Shown piece by piece: positions 33,040 through 43,885 of a DNA stretch of 64,000 nt; positions within the stretch are counted from its first letter, which is position 1, and each line of letters begins with the position of its first letter. The translations under genes were made by a program, and so were the position numbers. Source of the DNA: Glebionis coronaria (lineage: Eukaryota; Streptophyta; Magnoliopsida; Asterales; Asteraceae); the NCBI GenBank assembly GCA_025667525.1, contig CM046882.1, positions 548,898,630 through 548,962,629 on the forward strand. Direction: 5' to 3'. A model generated the notes under the pieces. That model had not been told where the DNA came from and ran no database searches. It worked only from the letters and a program-made list of their open reading frames with translations.

Positions 33040-34289
33040 AAGTTTAGTTCTAGTTGATTTTAACAATTTATTCTTTTCAATGGATTTAAGACTTAGTTTG
33101 CATAGGTTATTATATTGACCTTCTAATTCTAAATCATCCAAGGAAGAACTATCATTGCTATAGTATTCGGTTTTCAAATGTACCTCTTTAGAAGAATGAG
33201 CCATGAGACACTTTTCATCTTTAGCATTGTCCTCACATTCTTCACCACTATCGCTCCACAAGCCACCAATAAACACCGTGTGATTCTTGTCGCGAGATGG
33301 TTTGGGACATTCACCAATGAAATGGTTTGGATCACCGCATCTAAAGCATTTCATATCACCTTTGTCATTTTTGGCAAATCGGTTCTTGGAGAAAGTTTTC
33401 TTGTCATTGCTTGGTTGTCTCACGTATTGACCTCGTCTTTTGAAAAACTTCTTGAAGTCTCTAACCGCCATATCATATTCCTCATCATCACTTTCCGAGG
33501 AAGAGCTTTCGTGGTCACTTTGCACTTTCTTGGCCTTTAATGCTAGAGACTTTCTTTCACTCTTGCTTTTCACCAACTCTGAGTCCTTCAATATTATCAT
33601 TTCATGAACTTTCAAGTTTCCAATAAGCTCATCAAGTGACAATGTAGTGAGATCCTTTGACTCTTCAATTGCCATGACTTTAGCTCTCCACTTTCGATGC
33701 AACGCCTAAAGAAACCTCCTAACATTGTTGTTGCTAGAAAAACCTTCATCAAGTGCTTTTAGACTAGTAATAATAGTATTAAACCTAGCAAATGCACTAT
33801 CAATAGGTTCATCTTTTAAGATAACAAATTGTTCATATTGTTGAATAAGAAGATCGATTTTGCTTTCTTTGACTTGCTATTACCTTGGTGGGTTACTAAA
33901 AGAGTGTTCCAAATTTGTTTAACGGTTTTACACATAAAAATCCTTTAATACTTTTTCTTAGGCAAAACATTATAAATAACCATTTTAGCCTCATTATTTT
34001 TAGCAAGCTTCTTCTTAGTGTTATCATTTGAATTTTCAAAAGAAACTAGTTCTTTCTTTTTAGAAGCTTCATTATATTGATAAGGTGAAAAGTCACCAAT
34101 GGTAATAACATGTCAAAGATCTAAATCTTTTGATTTCACATAAGTCTCAAATCTATTTTCCCAATAAATAAAACTATCAGTTTCAAAAAGTGGTGGTCTT
34201 TGCATAGATTACCCTTATAGGTACTTGTTAGAATCCTTATATCGATTCAAGTTTTAAAATATAATATATTTTAAAAACGCTTGAGCAAC

Positions 34290-34306
34290 CTGGCTCTAAT
34301 ACCAAT
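34290..34306 (-). other. Primer binding site of the outer SIRE element
   Basis: The minus strand reads TTGGTATTAGAGCCAGG directly inside the 5' LTR, one change from the Met-tRNA site. Confidence 0.8.
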
Positions 34307-35537
34307 TGTAGAAACTAGAAGGGGGGGGGGGGGAGGTGAATAGTTTTTTAAATTAACTTGGTTAAAGATTTTTTTTTCAAAAATTCTTTTCAAAAAATTA
34401 GACTTGAGTGATTATGTGAAATCTTCTTATGCATAATATGAACAAAGGATAGTGGATCTAAACTAATAATCACACGTATATGCAATAAAGAATAATGAAT
34501 GGAAAGAGATAAGAAAATGAGAGATCAAACCAAACACCAAGGATTTATAGTGGTTCGGAAACAAAACTCACTCCTCGTTCCTACTCCACTCCTCGAGTAC
34601 TCCTTACTCATGAGTTCACTAATCAACAAGCTCCTTAAGGTGGAGAAACCGTACACGTCGCTTAACCAATTTCCGACTCTAAGTTAAACGTCGAGCTCTA
34701 ATCTTAGCTAGGACCAATCTACACCAATATAATTTAAGACCTAAGTATTAACCACAATACATACACAACTTCCAAATACACACAATTATTTGGATCTTCA
34801 CAACAACACAAGAATGAAATAAAGTTTTGATCTTCAATGGATCTTGAGGTAAACACAACACTTCAAGGATGAAAGTGTTCTTCTCTTTGCACTTGAGAGG
34901 ATGAGAAGGGAAGAGAAATATTCATTTCTAAACAAGTAGTAATCAACCAAATAATCAAGGAATTGAGTGATGAAGATGAATTGAATCTGGAAATTTGTGT
35001 TCAAAAGAGGTGAAATGAACATGTGGAAATTGTCCACTATTTATAAGACAAGAGCTACGGTCATAAATTGGGTGCGGTTCATTAAATGGTACTGCGATTC
35101 CATATCACTAAGGAACCACACCCATATTTAAGGAACCGCGGTCGTATAATCCATTCCTTTTTGTCTTTTAGTGAGGAAGTTCCAACTGGTACAATTTTTA
35201 CGCTCAAAGGATATTCTTAAACCAAATGGAATATGTTATATTTAAATTTTCAATTTCTATCTTAATAAAACATTCTTAAAAATAAGGTTTATTAAAAAAC
35301 TTTTATCACTTAAAAATAAAAGTGAGTTTTAAGAAAAACTAAATCCTTTATCACTTAGTTAGGTTGAGAACTTGTTTATTCATACCTTAAGTGATATTGA
35401 ATAAAATAAAAAATACTTGAATTCAAGAATTCGCTTTTCGTTGTTTTCGTAAATGCTTGTTTTTATATATTGTCGTAATCAAAACAAAGCGAAACCAAAA
35501 AATGCAAGTAACGCTTTTAGGCATTATTACATTAACA
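34307..35537 (-). repeat. 5' LTR of the outer SIRE element
   Basis: 1,231 bp from TGTAGAAACTAG to ACATTAACA. A 14-base G run at about 34321-34334 lies near its left edge. The dyad module is at 35074-35139. Confidence 0.9.
35074..35139. repeat. Dyad module, copy 7 (outer 5' LTR)
   Basis: 66 bp: GCGGTTC at 0, GCGATTCC at 20, GGAACC at 38 and GGAACCGC at 58. Confidence 0.85.
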
Positions 35538-35542
35538 ATATG

Positions 35543-35963
35543 TAATTTTCACTTATATAAATCATTTATCAATTTCAAATTAAAAGTATGAGTTTTTGTC
35601 ATATTTAAATGAATATATACGATTTTACTTATTCGAACAACTCATAATTTTCCTCTTTATAATATTACATACCATTGTTTTATTTTTTTCCTACTATTTA
35701 ATGTCAATGTGATTCATCTTATTTCTCTGTATAAGTTTAACATGTGTATATACCTGTTTAAAAATTGAAAACGAGTTAAATTATTGTAAGCAAGAGTATA
35801 ACTATCAAAATGACGACACAACCCTATGAGCTACCATGAGATGAAAACAAATAGACGAGTACCTAAATATTGCAACGACATATGTACTTTTTTTAAAAGT
35901 TTGTTTAGATAAAGAAATATGTAAAACAATTTTCAAATTTAATTGCGACAAACATAGATCATG
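35543..35963. other. AT-rich intergenic DNA
   Basis: No gene or bounded repeat seen between the SIRE element and the LINE tail. Confidence 0.4.
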
Positions 35964-36141
35964 TTTTTTTTAAAGTGGAAGGGCAAAGGCCCAAAACTAA
36001 AAAGCTACAATACTACGCTTCCATGTAACGCCTTTAAGGTCTCCAAGCAAAATCGAGCCGATATTAGGTGGAGCGGAGTGAAACTTAATATGTCTTTTCT
36101 CTTGTTCACATCCACGATTTGCTAACCAATCCACCGCCCTA

Positions 36142-36487
36142 TTAGCTTCGTAGTAACAAATTCTCAACTTTCACTTCCCATTCTGTATTTCTCATAATAT
36201 CTTGACACTTTTTTACAATAAAATATGTGTTATTGTGGCAAGCAATATCACACTCAATTAGTTGAACAACTACTCGAGAGTCGACCTTAACACACAACTT
36301 TGTTATGCCCATTTCTCTTGCCACAGTAAATGCCTCGCATAAAGGCAAGTAATTCTGATCTCGTAACCGTACATTTTCCATAGTTTTTAGCAAAGGCACG
36401 AATGAAGCGTCCTCGATCATCCCGTAAAATTCCACCCTCACCTGCATCTCCTGGATTCCCTTTCGAGGCTCCATCAGTGTTTAGCAT
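36142..36487 (-). pseudogene. LINE RNase H domain, frameshifted
   Basis: It starts LNTDGASKGNPGDAGEGGIL, where TDGASKGNPG is the first catalytic Asp motif of RNase H. It continues in a second frame with EAFTVAREMGITKLCVKVDS, where VDS carries a later catalytic Asp. The frame changes around 36400-36450. It is not intact. Confidence 0.75.
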
Positions 36488-36589
36488 TACCCAACCATCT
36501 GGTGGGGTAACTCAACCAATAAAAACTTCTTTCCGTGTCTTATAACAACCTTGTTTTCACATATCCTCTTTAAACAAAGCATCACTCAT

Positions 36590-37015
36590 TTATTTCAACT
36601 TCGTATACAGAAATCGAATGAGATAAATTGGTATTTCCTCATCACGCCCAAATACCTTTGTGTATCGCCATTTCCACAGCCACCATGTTGTCATGGTGAA
36701 CATCATTTGGCCCTTAGAGTCATTGTTTAAGTGACTAGTATTCAAGTTGTTCACAATCCATTCACCTAAGGCAAGCGTCCAGAAGGATGAGCGAGGAGGA
36801 AGAGTACCAAGCTTGCTCCAAATTATAAACGAGAACGGACATCTTCGTAGAATATGATCAAGATATTCTTCGTCAGCCCCGCATCTAGTACAACACGGGT
36901 CATTGGTCAGATTACGAGCAACTCGTTGTACATTCGAGAGCAAACGGTCATGCAGGGCCAACCACAAAATATTATAATACGCTCTCAAACCGGAGCTTTC
37001 CATATTATATCCCAT
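36590..37015 (-). pseudogene. LINE reverse-transcriptase zinc-binding segment (zf-RVT)
   Basis: It reads WLALHDRLLSNVQRVARNL then CCTRCGADEEYLDHILRRC and PFSFIIWSKL, the Cys/His-containing zf-RVT motif found after the RT of plant LINEs. The upstream RT is not recognisable here. Confidence 0.8.
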
Positions 37016-37332
37016 TTCTTGTCACATTGAGGGTCATCTTCATTCCGGATGAGGCTAATAGTAGATTAACCAAAAATTTTCAAATACTCGAGCCACCATA
37101 GTACATGGAATCTTCATCTTCGCAACCCGAACTCACATGGTGTGAAGCAATGACTTAACGGAATCAGGATAAAGAAAGTTAGATAATTCATCCCATTCCG
37201 AGTCATCATTTCCAAATGTGTTCCAATACTCTACGACTGTCTTGTCTTGATCTTCAATAGGGATGGAGGAGATTGCCATTTTCGAAAGCGGGACCTCAAA
37301 TCATGTTTAAGACATGATATCAATAATGTATC

Positions 37333-37687
37333 TGATAGGGAAAATGCTACTAATGTTTCTGAGCAAGTTTTGAGAGAGCAGCCCGATGGGCCCAGGGCCT
37401 GGAAAGTCTATCACACGAGGTTTAAAGAAAGACAGGTGTAACAATGATATGAGAGGAAGTGGTTATGTGTAGTGGGACAGTAAGAAAAATATATAGTTAG
37501 AGATCATGATAGTGGTTGGTTATGTGAAAAGTTTACTTTTAGTTTCTTGTAATTCGGCTATTAAGCTTGGGCAGAGAAGACTCCTTTGACCAAGGGTCTT
37601 TTCTAATTTGTTCCAGTTTTCTAATTAAATAACAAAGCACTTCTCGTTATTTTAAAACTATGTCATTATCATTCATAAGTTCTATCA
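37333..37687 (+). repeat. 5' LTR of the Gypsy element
   Basis: 355 bp. It carries in its first 109 bp the same short reading frame as the 3' LTR (RENATNVSEQVLREQP...), because pol overlaps the LTR. Confidence 0.9.
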
Positions 37688-37733
37688 ATTTGGTTCCATT
37701 GATGGGAAACGATGGTCGCACCAGAGTCCTCAA

Positions 37734-38820
37734 GTGAGCACTCGTTTGCAATCAAGGGTGGATGCACAAGATGAGAAAATTGACAAGCTCTCTGGTCAAA
37801 TGCGTGACCTTACTGATTCTGTTCATTCCATGAAGGAAATACTCAACGAACTGCCCAAGTCTTTTGAGAGGATGATGATAGGGTACCAGAAACAACAAGG
37901 AAAGCGTTTACAACCGTACGTGGACGTCGAAATCCTTCGCTGACTGACGAGTTTGATTAAGTTGCCACCCACGGTTTGGATAGCTTCGTCAAACATAATC
38001 ATTTTGATGAATCCCTCTTTTCCATGCCTAAAGTAAAATTACCAGTCTTATAAGGTACCGATCCTAAGGGTTGGATCAATAAAGCCGAGTTATACTTCCA
38101 AGTACACCAAACTCCTCCTTCTCATAAATTACAACTAGTACAAATATGTATGGATGGAACAACCCTTAAATGGTTTACCAATCTTTTAATAAAACAACCG
38201 CAAACGAATTGGGATCAATTGCTCATGAAGCGCTTGGATATTTGTATCAAGAAGAAGACATTGAAGAATATATTAAAGACTTTGAGGCCCTATCAGCCTT
38301 AATTCCTAATCAGTCTGAAGAACAATCAACTGGCATGTTTCTACGTGGGCTACAAAATGATATAAAAAATTGGGTCCGCACACTCAATCCTCAAACTGGT
38401 GAACAAGCCATGGATTTCTCCCGTCACGTAGCCGTTGCCACTGCTGAAAAATCAGGTAATAGGGGTAAAAGCAATAACGTTGGTGGGTCTTCACAAACCC
38501 ACTCATGGAAACATAGTCGACCTGATTCAAGCCCACACACGGGAAGGTTCAATCAGTCAAGCTATACTTCTCCACATTCCAGCAAGCCCATGTTATCAAG
38601 TGGTCAGGTCCAAACACAATCTTTTGGCTCCATAAAACCTAACAACTTTTCACAAAGCAATGCTGGCACTCGACATCTAACAAAACAAGAATAAGAAGAT
38701 CGACGAAGGAAGGGTTTGTGCTTTAGTTGCGGGCAAAAGTATTCTCCTCAACACAAATGCACCGAAGGGCAACTCATAGTCCTGCTACTGGCTAAAGGAG
38801 AAGAATTGGGTGATGATGGT
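37734..38820 (+). pseudogene. Gypsy gag with zinc knuckle
   Basis: It begins with a coiled-coil-like RLQSRVDAQDEKIDKLSGQM segment (37734), then a retrotransposon gag core spread over two frames: QYF-type YQEEDIEEYIKDFEALSALI at 38245-38305. A Ser/Gln-rich linker and CFSCGQKYSPQHKC (38719-38760), a CCHC-type knuckle, follow. A stop near 38694 and frame breaks near 37943 and 38170 interrupt it. Confidence 0.8.
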
Positions 38821-39079
38821 GAAATGTGTTGAAGCAGACTTAGAAGATAACATCAATATTGATGGTGAATGTCATGCACTTGAATTTTGTGGTTTATCGA
38901 CTGATTTTTCCTTGCACTTGAAAACCATAAAATTAGTTGGTCAATTGAGCGGATTACAGCTTTAATTTTAGTCTATACCGGGCCACTCATAAGTTCATTT
39001 CGAAAAGATTGGCAGGAGCTTTGGCAATAGAAATCACAACTACTAAGAGAATGGGAATTATACTCGGAGATGGCACATG

Positions 39080-42000
39080 AGTGTGGATCTCTGAACAATG
39101 CCAAGGTATCACGATACAATCTGGGTCATTCTCTTGTGTTATTGATGCTTTAGTGTACGAGTTGGGACCACTTGATATGATATTAGGCATAATCATGGTT
39201 GGGTACTTTGGGGGACGTCGTTTGCAATTGGCAGACTCAACACATGCGATTCTGGGATCAGGGAAGACTCGTCGAGTTGCAAGGGTTCTCTTCCACTCTT
39301 CCTGATTACTCTTCCTTCCAGTCATGGTTAGATGGATAACTCGACCATACCACAAATGGGGCCTCAACTTCAGCCCTTAATCCTGTCTAACATGATCAGT
39401 TGGACCAAATCTTGTCACAATTCTCTTTTCTATTCCAAGCACCTCAAGGTCTGCCACCTGCCCGAACCATTGAACATGTTATCAATCTTTATGAAGGCAA
39501 ATGGCCCATCTTTATCCGTCCATACCGCTACCCTCACGTGCATAAAGATGAAATTGAGCGACAAGTGCGCGAGTTGTTGAAACTGGGATCATTCGGGTTA
39601 GTCAGAGCGCTTACTCTAGTTCAGTGATACTTGTAAAAAAGAAGGATGCATCATGGTGTTTATGCATTGATTACAGAGATCTAAATCGAGTCACTCTTCC
39701 AGACAAGTATCTCATTCCTGTAGTTGAAGAATTACTTGACGAGCTGCATGCTTCTCAATACTTTTCGAAAATAGATTTAAAGTCAGGTTTCTATCAAGTT
39801 CGCATCAGAGAAGCGGATATTGAGAAAACAGCTTCTCGAACCCATAATGGACATTATGAATTTTTGGTTATGCCTTTTGGCTTGACCAATGCCCTTCCAA
39901 GCACTTATGAACGAAATTTTTCGACCCTTATTACGTATGGGAGTGTTGGTATGTTTTGATGACATCCTTGTTTACAGTGAAACATGGGAGCAACACATAA
40001 ATCTTCTTACCGAGGTACTACAATTATTACACATGCATGGGCTAGTGGTTAATGAGAAAAAAAGTAGTTTTAGAAGGCAATCTATTGAGTACTTAGGGCA
40101 CATAATTGATGGTAGAGGTGTTTCGATGGATCCTAACAAAATTGGTTCGGTTTTGAATTGGCTAACTCCCCGAAATGTTAAGGCGGTTAGAGGTTTTCTC
40201 GGGCTTACAACTTACTATCGGAAGTTTATTAATGGTTATGGAAAGATCGCTCGACCACTGACTGCATTAACAAAGAAAGATAGGTTTGATTGGGGGCCTC
40301 TCGCACAATCTGCCTTTGAAGAATTACAACAGACAATGATCAATGCTCTGGTCCTGGCACTCCCAAATATCTCGCAACCGTTTGAAATAGAATGTGATGC
40401 ATCAGGTTGCGGTATTGGAGTTGTACTCATGCATTCTAAGAAGCCAATCTCCTATTTCAGCAAGGCTCTATCAGACACGAACCTGAATAAATCAGCTTAT
40501 GAGAAGGAAACTATGGCTCGTGCTCTTGACATTCAACATTGGCGACCCTACCTGCTCGGGCGAAATTTCACAGTATTCACAGATCAGAAGAGCCTGAAGC
40601 ATCTGTTGGAACAACGTATCACTACTATGGACCAACAAAACTGGATAGCTAAACCCTCATGTGCTATCAATTTTTAATCTGTTACAAACATGGGAAAGAA
40701 AATAGAGCTGCTGATGCCTTGTCACGCATCTATGAAGGAACTGAGTTACGCACCATGATTTCATATCCACAATGGTTAGATGGTACTAAACTGTTGGATG
40801 GTTTTGATGCTGACCCGCAACTCCAAAATATTGTTCAAACCTTACTAAAGGACCCACAATTTCGACCTGGATTTTCTCTAATAGAGGGTAAGCTATATCA
40901 TAAAGGAAGACTGGTCATTTCTACAAGCTCTCATTGGATCTCAAAACTACTGGTTGAATTTCATAATAGTCCTAGCGGGGGTCATTCTGGTTCTATCGAA
41001 CGTATCGCCGCCTTGCATCCCGAATTTATTGGCTAGGCATGACTAAGGCTATAAAAGAGTATGTTCGCGGGTGTAATGTTTGTCAGAGGTACAAAGCTTC
41101 AACATCGACTCTGGGAGGCCTTCTTCAACCCCTTCTAATAACAAATTATGTTTGGGAAGATATTTCGCTTGATTTTATTATCGGTCTGCCTAAATCTAAG
41201 AGTTATGATGTTGTGTTGGTTGTAGTTGATCGACTTTCAAAATATTGCCACTTTATCCCTCTCAAACACCCACTTACTGCTCGCACTCTTGCTGGAATTT
41301 TTCTAAAAGAGATCATCCGTCTGCATGAGATACCAAAATCAGTGTTGAGTGATCGTGATCCCTTGTTCCTAAGCAGATTTTGGCAAGAAATCTTCTCTCT
41401 CCAAGGTAGCAAACTGAAATTCAGCTCTTTCTTAGCACCCGGAGACCGATGGCCAAACTGAAGTGGTTAACCGTAGTTTAGAGACATATCTTCATTGTTT
41501 CGCTGATGAACAACCAAAGACTTGGTCATACTGGTTGCCTTGGGCAGAATTTTGGCACAACACAGCATACCATGTCTCCACTAATACCACCCCATTCGAG
41601 ATTGTTTATGACAGACCACCTCCCACGGGCTTTCAGTTTGTTCCCGGGGAAATACGTTGCGAGGCAGTAGCTCAAGATCTCCTTGATAGGGATGAGGCCC
41701 TTAAGCAGCTCAAGTACCACCTTTCTATAGCTCAATCACAAATGAAATCTACAGCTGACAAGCATAGACGTGATGTAAAGTTTGCTGTGGGAGATTGGGT
41801 ATTCCTTAAACTTCGTCCCCACCGCCAACAATCTGTTGTTCGTCGAATCAACCAAAAGTTATCAGCTCGATACTATGGACCTTTTCTCATACTTGCTAAA
41901 GTCGGACCAGTTGCCTATAAGCTTCAATTATCCGAATCTTCCAAAATTCACCTGGTTTTCCATGTTTCCTTTCTTAAACAAGCTATTGGAAATCATTCAG

Positions 42001-42337
42001 TAGAATCCTCTCTTCCCCTAGTTTGGAAATGGATTCAACCTATCCTATCCACCAGATGTGTTTGGCTAAGCGTGACATATCAAAGAAGGGAGAACATGTG
42101 CAACAACGGTTAATTCAATGGCAAAATGGCAGTGTTGAAGATGCAACCTGGGAAGATGCTTATACTATCCAAAGTCAATTTCCGGATTTCAGGCTTGAGG
42201 ACAAGCCTGATCTTTATGGGGCCGACATTGATAGGGAAAATGCTACTGATGTTTCTGAGCACGTTTTGAAAGAGCAACCCAATGGGCCCAGGGCCTGGAA
42301 AGTCTATCACATAAGGTTTAAAGGAAGACACGTGTAG
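39080..42337 (+). pseudogene. Gypsy pol: protease remnant, RT, RNase H, integrase, chromodomain
   Basis: The protease is only faint (about 39080-39240, ELGPLDMILGIIMVGYF). RT runs [39 protein letters not shown] and [17 protein letters not shown], with the FDD core intact and a frameshift near 39890. RNase H includes PFEIECDASGCGIGVVLM and FTVFTDQKSLKHLLEQR. Integrase shows the zinc-binding GCNVCQRYKAS, a DFIIGLPKS core and VVDRLSKYCHFIPL, with a frame break at 41036. A chromodomain-like LIQWQNGSVEDATWEDAY comes last (42110-42180). The reading continues past 42229 into the 3' LTR and stops at 42337. Confidence 0.87.
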
Positions 42338-42584
42338 CAATGATGTGAGAGGAAGTGGTTATGTGTAGTGGGACAGTAAGAATAATATATAGTTAGAGAT
42401 CATGTTAGTGGTTGGTTATGTGAAAAGCTTACTTTTAGTTTCTTGTAATTCGGCTATTAAGCTTGGGCAGAGAAGACTCCTTTGACCAAAGGTCTTTTTT
42501 TGATTTGTTTCAGTTTTCTAATTAAATAACAAAGCACTTCTCGTTATTTTAAAACTCTGTAATTATCAGTCATAAGTTCTATCA
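42229..42584 (+). repeat. 3' LTR of the Gypsy element
   Basis: 356 bp, followed directly by GTATC. Its first 109 bp are in frame with the chromodomain end of pol. Confidence 0.92.
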
Positions 42585-42706
42585 GTATCACCTCAACATT
42601 AGCTAGGGATGGTAAAAAAAGTCGAACCAATGAGGAAACCTAAAACCTAACGCTTTTGGGACGGAAGACATGCTAATATATCTCTCTAACTTTATTTTTA
42701 TCTTTA

Positions 42707-42953
42707 CTCCGTCCCTAAATAAGTGTCAATTTCGATTTTTTTTCCTTTTTTTTTTCAACTTTAACCGTAAATATTTATATTTGTGTTGTATAATACTTGA
42801 TGCAAATTATGTGAATGAACTGAGCTTTAAATGAAATTTTATTGGTATAATTTTCATCAAGTATTCTATAACAAAAGAATGATATTTACGGTCAAAATAA
42901 AAAAAAAAACCCGCAAAAAGTCATAGTAGAAACTTATTTAGAAACGGAGGGAG
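42707..42953. mobile_element. Stowaway (Tc1/mariner) MITE
   Basis: The left end CTCCGTCCCTAAATAAGTGTC and right end CTTATTTAGAAACGGAGGGAG are the classical Stowaway termini. TA flanks both (42705-42706 and 42954-42955). The interior is strongly palindromic (AATACTTGATGCAAATT against ATTTTCATCAAGTATT). It lies about 0.8 kb upstream of the ECT start codon. Confidence 0.9.
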
Positions 42954-43056
42954 TATATACAAAGGGTGTAACTTAAATGTTGAAAATGTTAAAATTTTAT
43001 ATTTGTATATCTAAATTAAACAAAATGCTAAAATAGGAATAAGTGTATTAATGAGG

Positions 43057-43290
43057 GGCATGGACTCGACCATCAGATTAATCCGGTCGAGATTTAGGTC
43101 ACGGGTTCGATCACCGGGTCAACTAGTCGAGTCAACATGCCACGTGTTTCACCACCGGGTCGAGTCACTGGGTCACGAGTTTGACCATCGGATCAACCTG
43201 GTCAAGCCACCGGGTCATGTGTTAGAACATCAGATCAATCCGGTCAAGTCAACGGTGATCGATTCGATCATCGAATCAATTAGTATATCG
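43057..43290. repeat. Degenerate GGTCA/CCGGGTC repeat tract
   Basis: CCGGGTCA, GGTCGAGTC and GATCAAYCYGGTC variants recur about every 20-30 bp for some 230 bp. The tract lies 0.5-0.7 kb upstream of the ECT start and is GC-rich relative to its surroundings. Confidence 0.6.
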
Positions 43291-43781
43291 TTAACTATTT
43301 CTAGTCAATTTGGTCACTATATGCGGATACACGTTTAGTGTAGTTGGTAATAATTTTTGACAAGTTATAGTAATAACTAAAAAACAAAAAAATAAAATAA
43401 AATATAAAAAAAGTTAAAAAAAGAAAAGAAGGAGAAATTGCATCACAACTACGTGTACATTTACTTTCTCATTTTTATTCAATAAAAAAATAAATCACCC
43501 GTATCTATTTATACCATCTAAAACCTCTTTATTTTTCTTTTAAAATAAATCCCCAAAATAAATAAATAAATAAAATATATATTCATCATGTATAATTATT
43601 AGTAAATTGATCAATCGATTACTACTACTATCATTATATGAATAATTACAAAAGAAAGAATTCGAATTCGAATTTGATTCTTAATATATTTTTTTAATTA
43701 TAAATAGTTTATAATTAAATAAATAAATATAGATTTGATTTGATTTAATTTAAATCGGTTGGTTGGTTGATAATAATAATA

Positions 43782-43839
43782 ATGTCAGAAAAAGGTCAAG
43801 ATCGAGTCTCGCCTTCATCTTTGCCTTTACAAATTGGTA

Positions 43840-43885
<46 letters not shown>

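Larger units (their letters stand above)
32587..34250 (-). pseudogene. Outer SIRE gag with zinc knuckle
   Basis: The N-terminal part (34200-33710, starting near QRPPLFETDSFIYW) is frameshifted. From 33702 a 371-codon frame is open: [20 protein letters not shown], a Ser-rich acidic linker, [14 protein letters not shown] (a CX2CX4HX4C knuckle near 33340) and a Lys/Glu coiled-coil-like part. The end contains both a 51-bp in-frame retroposed insert (33005-33055) and a dyad module (32641-32705). From 32586 down to the protease the frame is broken. Confidence 0.85.
20119..35537 (-). mobile_element. Outer SIRE/Maximus-type Copia retrotransposon (old)
   Basis: LTRs at 20119-21347 and 34307-35537 (about 1.23 kb each) enclose, on the minus strand, a Met-tRNA primer site, gag with zinc knuckle, protease, integrase, RT, RNase H, a long non-coding 3' region and a polypurine tract. 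A 6.2-kb element of the same family sits inside (22568-28790). Without it the element is about 9.2 kb, right for SIRE. The flanks CAATG (20114-20118) and ATATG (35538-35542) agree at only three of five bases, so the target duplication is decayed or lost. Many stops, frameshifts and a changed RT catalytic motif make it inactive. Confidence 0.9.
35964..37250 (-). mobile_element. 5'-truncated L1-type LINE, 3' portion
   Basis: On the minus strand a reverse-transcriptase zinc-binding segment is followed by an RNase H domain and then a non-coding tail ending in an A run (plus strand T run, 35965-35973). This is the 3' organisation of plant L1 elements with an RNase H. The upstream limit is unclear and may continue to the Gypsy insertion at 37333. 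No target duplication was found. Confidence 0.75.
37333..42584 (+). mobile_element. Chromodomain Gypsy retrotransposon, decayed
   Basis: LTRs 37333-37687 (355 bp) and 42229-42584 (356 bp) both run TGATAGGGAAAATGCTAC to TTCTATCA and differ at roughly 20 or more positions (about 6%). GTATC is duplicated perfectly (37328-37332 and 42585-42589). The order gag, protease, RT, RNase H, integrase, chromodomain is that of chromoviruses. The clade (possibly Reina-like) is a guess. Confidence 0.92.

Noticed and set aside
20114..35542. A clear target duplication for the outer SIRE element
   Set aside because: CAATG and ATATG agree at only three of five positions; reported as decayed or absent.
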